This document shows, piece by piece, positions 10,129-18,407 of a stretch of DNA of 64,000 nt. The notes beneath the pieces were generated by a model, which searched no databases, had not been told where the DNA came from, and saw nothing but the letters and a program-made list of their open reading frames with translations. Location of the stretch: positions 434-64,433 of the forward strand of contig DOQG01000060.1 in assembly GCA_003512525.1 (NCBI GenBank). Direction: 5' to 3'. This DNA is from Oscillospiraceae bacterium. Its GTDB lineage: Bacteria; Bacillota; Clostridia; Oscillospirales; Ruminococcaceae. Within the stretch, counting starts at the first letter, position 1; each line of letters starts with the position of its first letter. The position numbers were made by a program, and so were the translations under genes.

Positions 10129-10394
10129 TGTAAACTTCCTTTCGCAAATGCAGATATTCCCGATGAAAAACGAAAAAAGCGGGAATATCGATATGTTATT
10201 ATTTTACAATTGAGAAGCGGCGCTTTTTGTCGCAGTAAGTAACGGCGAAATGCAAAGGAAAGCGGGAAATGTCGGGCAAAGTATTATATCGGGGCAGGCG
10301 AGGTTTTTCGCAGGAAATTGATAATATGTGACGGTTTTTATGTGGCGGTATCAATAGCGCGAACGCTATAGCGGCATCACATTTTTGCAAATAC

Positions 10395-10423
10395 TTGACA
10401 AGGGGCGTTTGCGGTGATATACT
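10395..10423 (+). promoter_or_regulatory. sigma-A promoter of the surface-protein transcript
   Basis: TTGACA, 17 bases, TATACT. Transcription from about 10430 would give a 5' leader of about 210 bases before the long gene, containing the 37-codon frame. Confidence 0.75.
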
Positions 10424-10469
10424 TATGATAGTATACAGTTAATACTGATGAAATGTAAAGGTGAGAGAT

Positions 10470-10583
10470 ATGTGTATGACTTCGGATACCAATTTGTGTA
10501 AATTGGGTGGGCTGAGTAACAGCACCTCTGTAAGTAATGCACAAAACTCTTGCGTAAAACTCAATATGGTAATAAAGGCATAG
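10470..10583 (+). CDS. possible 37-residue peptide in the leader
   Basis: ATG at 10470 follows AAAGGTGAGAGAT, and the frame runs to TAG at 10581-10583. The product is Ser/Asn-rich with Cys at 2, 9 and 28 and no hydrophobic segment. It sits between the promoter and the long gene, so it may be a leader peptide affecting the downstream gene or an independent small protein. I do not recognise a family. The correct ribosome-site spacing is the only support. Confidence 0.35.
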   Translation: MCMTSDTNLCKLGGLSNSTSVSNAQNSCVKLNMVIKA

Positions 10584-10639
10584 TACACGAGGGGTGGACT
10601 GTGCCTTATTGTATTTTAAAAGGAAAGAGGTATGTATTT

Positions 10640-13600
10640 ATGAAAGTGAAGAAGTGGCTGCTGGGGCTGGTCACCTTTGCGGCGATGGCTGTGCTGTGCG
10701 CGGTGTGCGCGGGAGCGGAAACTTATGGGGATTTCCAGTATAGCGCGCTTGATGATGGTACGGTGGAGATTACAGGGTATAATGGCAGTGCGGAAAAGGT
10801 TGATATTCCTGCTGAAATTGATGGGAAGAGTGTGACAAGTATAGGCAATAGAGCTTTCAACGGTTGTACAAGCCTTACAAGCATAACGATACCTAATAGT
10901 GTGACAGAGATAGGAAGCGGCGCTTTCTCCAGTTGCACGAGCCTTACAAGTATAAAAATACCTGACAGCGTAATGCAAATAGGTGACTATGTTTTTGTGG
11001 GGTGTACAAATCTTATTGAAATACAAGTAGAAACAGATAATAAATTCTATTCTTCTGATAAAGGTGTTCTTTTTAATAAAAACAAAACTGAAATAATTTG
11101 TTATCCCGCAGGAATAAAAGATACTATATATCTCATACCAAGTAGCGTGACGAGCATTGGCAAAAGAGCTTTCCAAAACTGCTCAAACCTAATAAATATT
11201 AAAATACCAGATAGGGTGTCATATATAGGTTCAATTGCTTTTGCCGATTGCACAAGCCTAACAAGTATAACGATACCGAACAGTGTAACAAGTTTAGGCA
11301 ATAGTGCTTTCAGAGGTTGTGCAAGTCTTACAAGTATAACGATACCGGACAGCGTGACGAGCATAAGTGGTGGTGCTTTCGGTAATTGCACAAGTCTTAC
11401 AAGCATAACGATACCGGACAGTGTAACGAGTATAGGTGGAAATGCATTTAGTAATACCGCATTACTAAAAAATCAAACAACATCCGAAAAATACGTAGGC
11501 AAATGGGTTATAGATTGCGATGATGATGCAAAAAGTGTCACAATAAAAAATGGCACAGTAGGTATAGCCGATTTTGCCTTTTATGATTGCCCAAGCCTAA
11601 CAAGTGTAACAATTCCGAACAGTGTGACAAGTATGGGTGAGCAAGCTTTCGGAGAATGCGTTAGTCTTTTAGGTATAACTATACCTAATGGCATGACAAG
11701 TATAGATGAAAACACTTTCTATAATTGCACAAGCCTTACAAGCGTAACAATACCGAACAGAGTGACAAGTATAGGCAATCACGCTTTCAAAGAATGCGCT
11801 AGTCTTGCAAGTATAACGATACCGGGCAGTATAACTGAAATAGGTTATGAAGCTTTTATGGGTTGCACTTCGTTAAAATCAGTTACAATACCTGCAAGTG
11901 TTTTATCAATAGATAGTGAAGCGTTCGGATATATTGATCGTGATGAAAAAATTGACGATTTTAAAATAGACTATGTAAAATACACCGAGGGTCATCGCTA
12001 TGCCGTCAGAAACGGATTTACAGAAGAAGTATATTTTGCAACATCGGAACTTGATGACGGCTCATTACGCATAACCGGTTATATAGATAACTTATCTTCA
12101 GTGTCGCTTATAATACCGTCAGAAATAAACGGCAAACAGGTTACCGGAATAGGCGGACAGGCTTTCGAAGGCTGCACCGGTCTTGAAAATATAACGATAC
12201 CCGATAGTGTGACGGAGATAGGTTTGGAGGCTTTCAGCGGTTGCACAAGCCTTACAAATATAACGATACCGGACAGTGTGACGAAGATAGGCAGTAGTGC
12301 TTTCAGCGGTTGCTCAAGCCTTACAGCAATAGATGTAGAAGTTGGAAACAACAATTATACATCTGTGAATGGGTTTTTATTTAACAAGGGTAAAACTGAG
12401 TTGATATGTTATCCTGCCGGAAAAACAGATAAGAGTTATAATATACCGAACAGTGTGACGAGTATAGGCTATAGTGCTTTCATCGATTGCACAAGCATTA
12501 CAAGCATAACGATACCAGACAGTGTGACGAGTATAGACAGTAGCGCTTTCGGTGGCTGCTCAAGCCTTAAAAGTATAACGATACCGAACAGTGTGACGAG
12601 TATAGGCTATTATGCTTTCTACGGCTGCACAAGTCTTACAAGTGTAACAATACCAAAAAGTGTGACAGGTATAGACGATTGGGCTTTCGGTTACTATTAT
12701 GATAACGACTACAAGAAGATCAACAACTTTAAAATCTACTGCTACAGCGGTACGGCGGGAGAGCAGTACGCAAAGGGTAACGGCTTTGACTATGTGCTTC
12801 TTGACAAGTTGCCTACGCTTGCAAAGATTACAGGTGTTAAACTTGGCGGCAGAGCCGCTGACGCACTCAGAATTAACTGGACAAAGAATGCAAATGCTGA
12901 CGGTTACATTGTTGAAATGTATCAGGGTAATAAGTGGGTAAGAATTGCAAAGATTACAAGCAACAACACCACAACATTCAGAAAAGCGGGACTTAAGGCA
13001 GGAACTGCTTATAAGTTCAGAGTAAGAGCGTATAAGATGAGCGGTAAGACTGCGGTTTACAGTGCTTACAGCAATGAGCTAGCGGCGAGAACAAATCCGT
13101 CTGTAATGAAAGGCGCAAAGCTCGGCGGCAGAGCGGCTGATGCGCTGCGCATCAACTGGACTAAGAATGCCTCGGCTGACGGTTACATCGTTGAGATGTA
13201 TCAGGGCAATAAGTGGGTTCGTGTTGGCAAGATCACAAATAACAGCACGACCACTTTCAGAAAAGCAGGACTTAAGGCTTCGACTGTGTACAAGTTCAGA
13301 GTAAGGGCTTACAAGATGAGCGGTAAGACGGCGCTTTACGGTAATTATAGCGCTACCGTGACCGCAAGGACAAATCCGTCTGTAATGACAGGCGCAAAGC
13401 TCGCCGGCAGAGCGGCTGATGCGCTGAGAATAAACTGGAGTAAAAATGCTTCCGCTGACGGATATATCGTTGAGATGTATCAGGGCAATAAGTGGGTAAG
13501 AGTTGCAAAGATTACAAGCAACAGCACGACTACTTTCAGAAAAGCGGGACTTAGCGCTTCAAGCGTTTATAAGTTCAGAGTTAGAGCGTACAAGATGAGC

Positions 13601-14218
13601 GGTAGCACTGCAATTTACAGCGACTACAGTGCTGAGATAGCCGCTAGAACAAATCCGTCTGTTATGACAGGCGCAAAGCTCGGCGGTAGGGCGGCAGACG
13701 CACTCCGTGTAAACTGGAGTAAGAATGCATCTGCTGACGGATATATTGTTGAAATGTATCAGGGCAATAAGTGGGTACGCGTTGGTAAAATAACAAATAA
13801 CAGCACCACAACGTTCAGAAAAGCAGGACTTAATGCTTCGACTGTATATAAGTTCAGAGTTAGGGCTTATAAGATGAGCGGTAAGACTGCGCTTTACGGT
13901 AATTATAGCGCTACTGTAACCGCAAGAACAAATCCTTCGATTGTTAAGGGCGTTAAGATTGGCGGTAAGGCTAAGGACGCACTCAGAGTAAACTGGACTA
14001 AGAACGCTTCCGCACAAGGCTACATTGTTGAAATGTACAAGGGCGGAAAGTGGGTAAGAGTTGCTAAGATCACAAACGGCAATACTACTACTTTCAGAAA
14101 GGCGGGACTTGCTAAGAATACTGCTTATAAGTTCAGGGTTCGCGCATATCATATGAGCGGTAAGACGGCGCTTTACGGTAATTACGGAAGTGTCAGCGGA
14201 AAGACCGCGGCGAAATAA
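10640..14218 (+). CDS. secreted BspA-type leucine-rich repeat protein with five Fn3-like repeats
   Basis: An exported protein of 1192 residues. The start is the ATG at 10640 after AGGAAAGAGG, giving a signal peptide KVKKWLLGLVTFAAMAV ending at CAGA. Residues about 30-690 are LRR_5 (BspA/TpLRR) repeats of about 23 residues with the core LTSITIPNSVTSIG..AF.GC, in two blocks. Residues 732-1192 are five copies of a 93-residue fibronectin-III-like module (INWTKNA..ADGYIVEMYQG). No LPXTG, dockerin or SLH anchor is visible, so retention at the cell surface must rely on the repeats or it is released. Likely role: adhesion or binding to host or plant polymer. Confidence 0.88.
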   Translation: MKVKKWLLGLVTFAAMAVLCAVCAGAETYGDFQYSALDDGTVEITGYNGSAEKVDIPAEIDGKSVTSIGNRAFNGCTSLTSITIPNSVTEIGSGAFSSCTSLTSIKIPDSVMQIGDYVFVGCTNLIEIQVETDNKFYSSDKGVLFNKNKTEIICYPAGIKDTIYLIPSSVTSIGKRAFQNCSNLINIKIPDRVSYIGSIAFADCTSLTSITIPNSVTSLGNSAFRGCASLTSITIPDSVTSISGGAFGNCTSLTSITIPDSVTSIGGNAFSNTALLKNQTTSEKYVGKWVIDCDDDAKSVTIKNGTVGIADFAFYDCPSLTSVTIPNSVTSMGEQAFGECVSLLGITIPNGMTSIDENTFYNCTSLTSVTIPNRVTSIGNHAFKECASLASITIPGSITEIGYEAFMGCTSLKSVTIPASVLSIDSEAFGYIDRDEKIDDFKIDYVKYTEGHRYAVRNGFTEEVYFATSELDDGSLRITGYIDNLSSVSLIIPSEINGKQVTGIGGQAFEGCTGLENITIPDSVTEIGLEAFSGCTSLTNITIPDSVTKIGSSAFSGCSSLTAIDVEVGNNNYTSVNGFLFNKGKTELICYPAGKTDKSYNIPNSVTSIGYSAFIDCTSITSITIPDSVTSIDSSAFGGCSSLKSITIPNSVTSIGYYAFYGCTSLTSVTIPKSVTGIDDWAFGYYYDNDYKKINNFKIYCYSGTAGEQYAKGNGFDYVLLDKLPTLAKITGVKLGGRAADALRINWTKNANADGYIVEMYQGNKWVRIAKITSNNTTTFRKAGLKAGTAYKFRVRAYKMSGKTAVYSAYSNELAARTNPSVMKGAKLGGRAADALRINWTKNASADGYIVEMYQGNKWVRVGKITNNSTTTFRKAGLKASTVYKFRVRAYKMSGKTALYGNYSATVTARTNPSVMTGAKLAGRAADALRINWSKNASADGYIVEMYQGNKWVRVAKITSNSTTTFRKAGLSASSVYKFRVRAYKMSGSTAIYSDYSAEIAARTNPSVMTGAKLGGRAADALRVNWSKNASADGYIVEMYQGNKWVRVGKITNNSTTTFRKAGLNASTVYKFRVRAYKMSGKTALYGNYSATVTARTNPSIVKGVKIGGKAKDALRVNWTKNASAQGYIVEMYKGGKWVRVAKITNGNTTTFRKAGLAKNTAYKFRVRAYHMSGKTALYGNYGSVSGKTAAK
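12833..14215 (+). repeat. five tandem 279-bp repeats
   Basis: Copies begin at 12833, 13112, 13391, 13670 and 13949, always exactly 279 bases (93 codons) apart. The first four are the most alike; the last has diverged (KAKDALRVNW). Codon-third differences between copies suggest selection on protein plus some gene conversion. Confidence 0.9.
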
Positions 14219-14251
14219 CGCTCTGATTAAAAGCAAAAATCAATAATTACG

Positions 14252-14286
14252 ACCGGGTAGCGATGTGAAAATCGCTGCCCGGTTTT
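14252..14286 (+). terminator. terminator after the surface-protein gene
   Basis: ACCGGGTAGCGAT pairs with ATCGCTGCCCGGT around a six-base loop, followed by TTTT. Confidence 0.85.
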
Positions 14287-14385
14287 ATGTTACAGGCAAT
14301 ATTAACTGCGTTTGGCACATAAAGGCACACTGTGTCATAAATTGAAACGGGTACCCGGAAAAACTTATTTCAAGGAGGATAAACA

Positions 14386-15234
14386 ATGGCAACTTTCACA
14401 AATGTTGCTACCCTTTCGTATAACGGCACGGTAGTAAATTCAAACGTAACCACAGGTGAGATACAGCAGATGCTGTCCGCGACAAAATACGCCCTTTCCG
14501 AAACCTACAGCTCCGACAGCGATATAACCTATATCGTAAACATCGTCAACAACGGCAGTACGGCTTTCACAAACCTTACGCTGACCGATAACCTCGGAGC
14601 GTATGCCTATGAGACGAACACCGTGTATCCGTTGAGCTACACGGGCGATATCCGTTATTTTATAAACGGAGTTCTCCAGACTGCGCCGACAGTAACCGCA
14701 GGGCCTCCGCTTGTGATAACAGGCATAAACGTCCCTGCAAATTCGGAGGCGCAGATCGTCTATAAGGCGAGAACCACGGCGTATGCCCCGCTTGATGTTG
14801 AAACAGCTATTACCAATAACATCGCTGTAACCGGCGGCGGAATTGCAGAGCCTGTCACGGCAACGGAAACAGTCAATGCGGTTGTCGGTGCAATCCTTAA
14901 TATCGAAAAGGCACTCAACCCGACCGTAGTCAGCGAAAACGGTCAGATAACTTACACGTTTACAATCACCAACAAGGGCAACACGGCGATCACACAAGCC
15001 GATAATGTTGTGTTGCGTGATGTGTTCAACCCCATTCTCAAAGGCATTACGGTAAGTTATAATGGCGCGGCACTTGATGATACCAAGTACACCTATGATG
15101 AAACAACAGGCGTGTTTGAAACGGCTCAGGGCGCTATAACAGTGCCTGCGGCAACGTTTACGACCAATACCGACGGCACAATAGCAGTAACTCCCGGTAA
15201 AACGACAGTTACGGTTACAGGCACACTCGGTTAA
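14386..15234 (+). CDS. DUF11-type repeat protein without signal peptide
   Basis: A 282-residue protein built of two DUF11-like beta domains: residues 35-150 (VNIVNNGSTAFTNLTLTDNLG) and 165-280 (FTITNKGNTAI..ADNVVLRD). The family is usually found in surface proteins. Here the N-terminus MATFTNVATLSYNG carries no signal peptide and there is no anchor. The ATG follows a strong AAGGAGG. In a spore former, a signal-less protein of this type could be a spore-surface component made in the mother cell, but that is inference only. Confidence 0.7.
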   Translation: MATFTNVATLSYNGTVVNSNVTTGEIQQMLSATKYALSETYSSDSDITYIVNIVNNGSTAFTNLTLTDNLGAYAYETNTVYPLSYTGDIRYFINGVLQTAPTVTAGPPLVITGINVPANSEAQIVYKARTTAYAPLDVETAITNNIAVTGGGIAEPVTATETVNAVVGAILNIEKALNPTVVSENGQITYTFTITNKGNTAITQADNVVLRDVFNPILKGITVSYNGAALDDTKYTYDETTGVFETAQGAITVPAATFTTNTDGTIAVTPGKTTVTVTGTLG

Positions 15235-15260
15235 GTTGTTATAAGCGAATAGTCGGCGGA

Positions 15261-15290
15261 GCGGTACGGCATTGTGCTGTGCCGCTTTTG
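15261..15290 (+). terminator. terminator after DUF11 gene
   Basis: GCGGTACGGCA pairs with TGCTGTGCCGC (two G-U pairs), followed by TTTTG. A related 28-base sequence recurs at 16649-16676 without the left arm. Confidence 0.65.
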
Positions 15291-15314
15291 CGTACATAAA
15301 AGTTGATTTGTTTG

Positions 15315-15344
15315 TTGACAAGGGATATTTGAATATGGTAAAAT
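15315..15344 (+). promoter_or_regulatory. sigma-A promoter of the membrane-anchored protein gene
   Basis: TTGACA, 18 bases, TAAAAT. The leader to the ATG at 15522 is about 170 bases long with no recognised riboswitch. Confidence 0.65.
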
Positions 15345-15521
15345 ATAAATATAGATTGGAGGCTGATATCACATACATATAAAATTTTAGCAAAAACGCA
15401 GTTACATTTACGCAACAAAAAAAGCTAATAACATTTCGATGCTTTATACATCGAATGGCAAAGCAAACACATTGGCGAAAGCAAAACAAACTCAGTAAAA
15501 ACATACAGGAAAGGATATTTT

Positions 15522-16517
15522 ATGCCAAGATTTCAGAAAATAATTATCACTATTTGTCTATTCATTATTGTAGTACTTACGGTCGTTATCGCGCTAATGC
15601 TGAACACTACCACGCAGGCGCTTAAAATCAGCGGTACTTTTGCAGATATCAGCAGAACTCTAAGTGACACAGTAAGCTTTGATGTGCTCGAGCATACTGA
15701 GATAAACATAGACGCGGTTATTACAAAAAACATAATTACTGTCACGGGTGCGGAGGGCACTGTAAAGGTCGGTGACACTGAGTATAAGATCACTTCTGCA
15801 AGCTCCGATCAATCGGGAATGACGCTTAATTCAAGAAGCGAAGAAGGTATACTTAACCTTATTGTCAGAACTGCAACAGGTACAAACAGCGCGGTTGTAA
15901 GCGTTATACCGTTAGAAAACCCGGAAAAGGAAGGCACATGGGCAGGTCCCGCCACAGATGATGATAGCTTCGACAGAGTTATCAAGGAGCAGAATATTAT
16001 CCGCTATACATCAATGCTTAAGCAGAAAGTAGATATTTCCGGTACGTTTGCTGATATATACGGTGATCATGTAAATCTTGAAGAGCAGTATGACAACCTT
16101 GAACACGTGGAAGTAGCGATCAAAGCTACAGTTGAAAAGAGGGCAAACGGTAATGAATGTGTGAACGGTACAATAACTATCGGAGACAAAACATACCCTT
16201 TAATGGACGTTTCAAGAACTGATAACGGAAGAGGCGGTCAATATTTGTGTCTGAGTTATTGGGTAAGCAAACCTGAACGAGTTATTATCAATATATTCAT
16301 TGAGGATAGCGGCGACATGGCTACAATATACACTTATGAAGGCTGCTACGGTAATGACATAATAGTTCCGACTGAACCGGGACACAAGCACAGATGGCTT
16401 GTAGGACCGGCAAAGGATTCAGCCGATTTCAAACGTTTGATGACAGATATGCATTATGCCGCCGATGAAAGCTCTGACAGCAGCAGTGAAGAGAACAGCA
16501 GCCCAGATAACAGCTGA
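15522..16517 (+). CDS. membrane-anchored protein with internal duplication
   Basis: 331 residues, no recognised family. One N-terminal membrane helix (IIITICLFIIVVLTVVIALML) is followed by an outside region containing two related halves. Both halves contain ISGTFADI, then a ..LEH.E..I.A.. segment, then a ..VGD..Y or ..IGDKTYP strand, and end with a short WAGPA..D / LVGPA.DS..F helix. The tail is Ser/Glu-rich. The start ATG follows AAAGGATATTTT. The single-gene transcript has its own promoter. The duplication suggests a two-domain binding protein exposed on the cell surface. Confidence 0.75.
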   Translation: MPRFQKIIITICLFIIVVLTVVIALMLNTTTQALKISGTFADISRTLSDTVSFDVLEHTEINIDAVITKNIITVTGAEGTVKVGDTEYKITSASSDQSGMTLNSRSEEGILNLIVRTATGTNSAVVSVIPLENPEKEGTWAGPATDDDSFDRVIKEQNIIRYTSMLKQKVDISGTFADIYGDHVNLEEQYDNLEHVEVAIKATVEKRANGNECVNGTITIGDKTYPLMDVSRTDNGRGGQYLCLSYWVSKPERVIINIFIEDSGDMATIYTYEGCYGNDIIVPTEPGHKHRWLVGPAKDSADFKRLMTDMHYAADESSDSSSEENSSPDNS

Positions 16518-16839
16518 TACAGCATCGGATCATAACAATAACAGTATAAGAATAAGCCGCGGGCGAAAGTCCGCGGCTCAGTCTGTCAAAAAACCTTTTG
16601 AAACATTGAAATGGGGTGTCGCTTATTGCTTGCTCTGTTGACTTTGTATCATTGTGCTGTGCCGTTTTTGCGTATATGTTTTCAAAGTAAGTTCCGCTCA
16701 AATTTCCACTGTGGAACTTACTTTGGAAATTTACAGTGCGAAAAAAATCGAAAAATTTTTCAAAAAAGTGTTGACAAACGTAAAATGCTGTGATATAATA
16801 TAAAAGTCGCTGAGACAGAGCGACAGAAACGGAAGATAT
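16518..16839. other. intergenic region before the tRNA pair
   Basis: Contains a GC-rich hairpin (AGCCGCGG/CCGCGGCT, 16555-16578), probably the terminator of the preceding gene, a partial copy of the 15269-15296 sequence, and a palindrome at about 16686-16730 (AAAGTAAGTTCC/GGAACTTACTTT). The tRNA promoter comes last. No gene seen. Confidence 0.55.
16771..16799 (+). promoter_or_regulatory. consensus sigma-A promoter of the tRNA-Met/tRNA-Glu operon
   Basis: TTGACA, 17 bases, TATAAT: perfect match in both boxes, 41 bases before tRNA-Met. Confidence 0.9.
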
Positions 16840-16916
16840 GGCGGTATAGCTCAGTTGGCTAGAGCACTTGGTTCATACCCAGGGTGTCGTTGGTTCAAAT
16901 CCGACTGCCGCTACCA
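16840..16916 (+). tRNA. tRNA-Met (CAT), elongator type
   Basis: 77 bases with encoded CCA. The anticodon CAT sits in loop GTTCATACC. The acceptor stem GGCGGTA with G1-U72 and A73 matches the elongator tRNA-Met of Firmicutes rather than the initiator (no C1/A72 mismatch, no GGG/CCC anticodon stem). Confidence 0.9.
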
Positions 16917-16923
16917 TTTCCAC

Positions 16924-16998
16924 GGCCCGTTGGTCAAGCGGTTAAGACATCGCCCTTTCACGGCGGAATCATGGGTTCGATTCCCGTACGGGTCACCA
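16924..16998 (+). tRNA. tRNA-Glu (TTC), integration target
   Basis: 75 bases with encoded CCA. The anticodon loop CTTTCAC gives TTC, and the acceptor stem GGCCCGT/ACGGGTC is paired. Its last 23 bases, from the T-loop to CCA, are repeated at 33321 and 43855, showing that this gene is the attB site of the two elements that follow. Confidence 0.95.
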
Positions 16999-17035
16999 AT
17001 TATGTATCTCGCAAATGCCTATTATGGCGTTTGCG
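16976..17035. repeat. attL of element A (tRNA-Glu 3' end)
   Basis: The core CCCGTACGGGTCACCA and its 5' flank (16976-16998) recur at 33321-33343 and, with one mismatch, at 43855-43877. Identity with the rightmost copy runs on for 56 bases (16980-17035 against 43859-43914), through the terminator hairpin. Confidence 0.9.
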
Positions 17036-17037
17036 AG
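17008..17037 (+). terminator. terminator downstream of tRNA-Glu, at left end of element A
   Basis: CTCGCAAATGCC pairs with GGCGTTTGCGAG around TATTAT, followed by TTCTTTTTTT. It restores termination of the tRNA operon after integration. Confidence 0.85.
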
Positions 17038-17063
17038 TTCTTTTTTTGCTCGATTTCTGCACT

Positions 17064-17113
17064 TGCCACTTATTTGCCACTTATTTTTGAAAATTGCCAC
17101 TTACACTGCCACT
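17064..17113. repeat. arm-type integrase sites, left end of element A
   Basis: Four direct TGCCACT copies at 17064, 17075, 17095 and 17107, the last overlapping the 3' end of the integrase gene. Three copies in the same orientation lie at the other end of the element. Confidence 0.7.
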
Positions 17114-18306
17114 TGCGCTTCTGTAAGCGGCTCTTTTTTATTTCCAAAAGAAAGTGCATTAGTAATCGCTTCGCAGTTTCTCGCCTTAGCTTCCTGAAAC
17201 ATATGACAGTAGATATTACTCGTTGTTCCTACGCAGGAATGTCCCATATCACTTGATACGGATACCATATCAACACCAGCATTGATAAGCAAGCTTGCGT
17301 GTAAATGGCGCAGAGAATGAATATCACAGAAGCGGAAATTATGCTTCTTACAAAATTCTCCGAACCAGAAGTACGGAGTGTTATTATTCATTGGTCTACC
17401 GTCCCACTTGACAAATATTCTGTCCGTGTCCTGCCACTTATCGCCTAAACGCTCACGTTCAGCGTCCTGTTCCTTTTTATAAGCTTTGAGTAATTCCATA
17501 ATCATCGGTGGAAACTTTGACGAGCGCTGTGATTTTTTTGTTTTGGTAGTGTCAGTATAAATTCCTTTTGCCGCTGTATAGTTTGATGTGCGGCGCACAC
17601 TAATTACACCGTCCTCCCAGTTGATGTCCTTCCATTCAAGTCCAAGCATTTCGCCACGACGGAAGCCGCTGTACACTGCAAGAATAATAAACAGCTTATA
17701 TTTCAACGGCTCAGTTTCAAACGCGTTGAAAATTTCTTCAACCTCTGCAAGCGTATAGATTTCTTTTTCCTTCGCTTCGCCTTTCGGCACGGTCACTCGT
17801 CTGCACGGATTGTCTGTAAGCATATCCATTTTCACAGCGTAAGTAAACACATTAGATATAAAGCTGAGATGATGAACAACAGTTTTTCTTGAAAGAGGCT
17901 TCCCCGTTCTTTCGCTTTTTCCGTTTTCAAGCAAGTCGTTTACAAATTGCTGAATGTGTCTGCCGTTAATTTTATCAAGCTTCAGATGTCCGATTGCAGG
18001 ATAAACACGGTTGCGGAGCTGTAACATTCTTTCATAAGAAGTATTACGGAGATTAAATTTTGCGTACTCCTCAAACCATTGCTCGGCGAATGCTTCAAAT
18101 TTTATGGAAGCGGTAATCTGTCCTTTTTTACAAGCCTCCTCAAAAAGAACAGCCTGACGGTTAAGCTCTTTTTCAATCTGCTTCGGTGTCATACCTTCGG
18201 AAGGTTTCCACGCCTTGTACTGTGAACGCTGTTTACCGTCAATACCATAACCACAAGATACTTTTATTTCATAAGAGTCGTTACCTCTTTTACGAATAGT
18301 TGCCAT
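17101..18306 (-). CDS. int: tyrosine recombinase (Tn916-type integrase) of element A
   Basis: 401 residues. Residues 1-60 are an AP2-like arm-binding domain (SYEIKVSCGYG..GKQRSQYKAW), about 65-150 a SAM-like core-binding domain, and 165-390 the catalytic domain. It has the Arg of FRRGEMLGLEW (about 213), the HSLRH box (about 331-335), the His of MGHS and the nucleophile Tyr in SNIYCHMF (about 370), so it is complete. It would excise and insert element A at tRNA-Glu. The gene reads toward attL, the standard arrangement. The ATG at 18306 follows a GAAAGGAG-type site. Confidence 0.93.
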   Translation of the reverse strand: MATIRKRGNDSYEIKVSCGYGIDGKQRSQYKAWKPSEGMTPKQIEKELNRQAVLFEEACKKGQITASIKFEAFAEQWFEEYAKFNLRNTSYERMLQLRNRVYPAIGHLKLDKINGRHIQQFVNDLLENGKSERTGKPLSRKTVVHHLSFISNVFTYAVKMDMLTDNPCRRVTVPKGEAKEKEIYTLAEVEEIFNAFETEPLKYKLFIILAVYSGFRRGEMLGLEWKDINWEDGVISVRRTSNYTAAKGIYTDTTKTKKSQRSSKFPPMIMELLKAYKKEQDAERERLGDKWQDTDRIFVKWDGRPMNNNTPYFWFGEFCKKHNFRFCDIHSLRHLHASLLINAGVDMVSVSSDMGHSCVGTTSNIYCHMFQEAKARNCEAITNALSFGNKKEPLTEAQVAV

Positions 18307-18407
18307 ACTGATTTACTCCTTTCATTAAAACCGTAAACCGATATGACACATTTCTACATCATCATTATACACTTTAAAGCATAAAACTGTCAAGTGGGAA
18401 TGTGTCA

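Larger units (their letters stand above)
10129..10639. other. intergenic region between spoIIE and the surface-protein gene
   Basis: The 5' ends of spoIIE and the surface-protein gene face each other here. The region holds a hairpin near the spoIIE start (ATATTCCCG/CGGGAATAT at about 10151-10190), a consensus plus-strand promoter at 10395-10423, and a 37-codon reading frame at 10470-10583. No sigma-H or Spo0A box was recognised for spoIIE. Confidence 0.5.

Noticed and set aside
10616..12354. Long frames antisense to the leucine-rich repeats
   Set aside because: They mirror the repeat structure of the coding strand and lack start signals.
13559..14236. 225-codon frame antisense to the fibronectin-like repeats
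   Set aside because: It is a by-product of the 279-bp repeats; no start signal or domain.
14440..15504. 354-codon frame antisense to the DUF11 gene
   Set aside because: Cys/Arg-rich shadow translation with no start signal; the opposite strand has a good ribosome site and domain match.
16686..16730. Palindrome resembling a sequence at 55070-55105, as a dispersed repeat family
   Set aside because: Only short AAGTAAG/CTTAC blocks agree; two weak copies do not establish a family.
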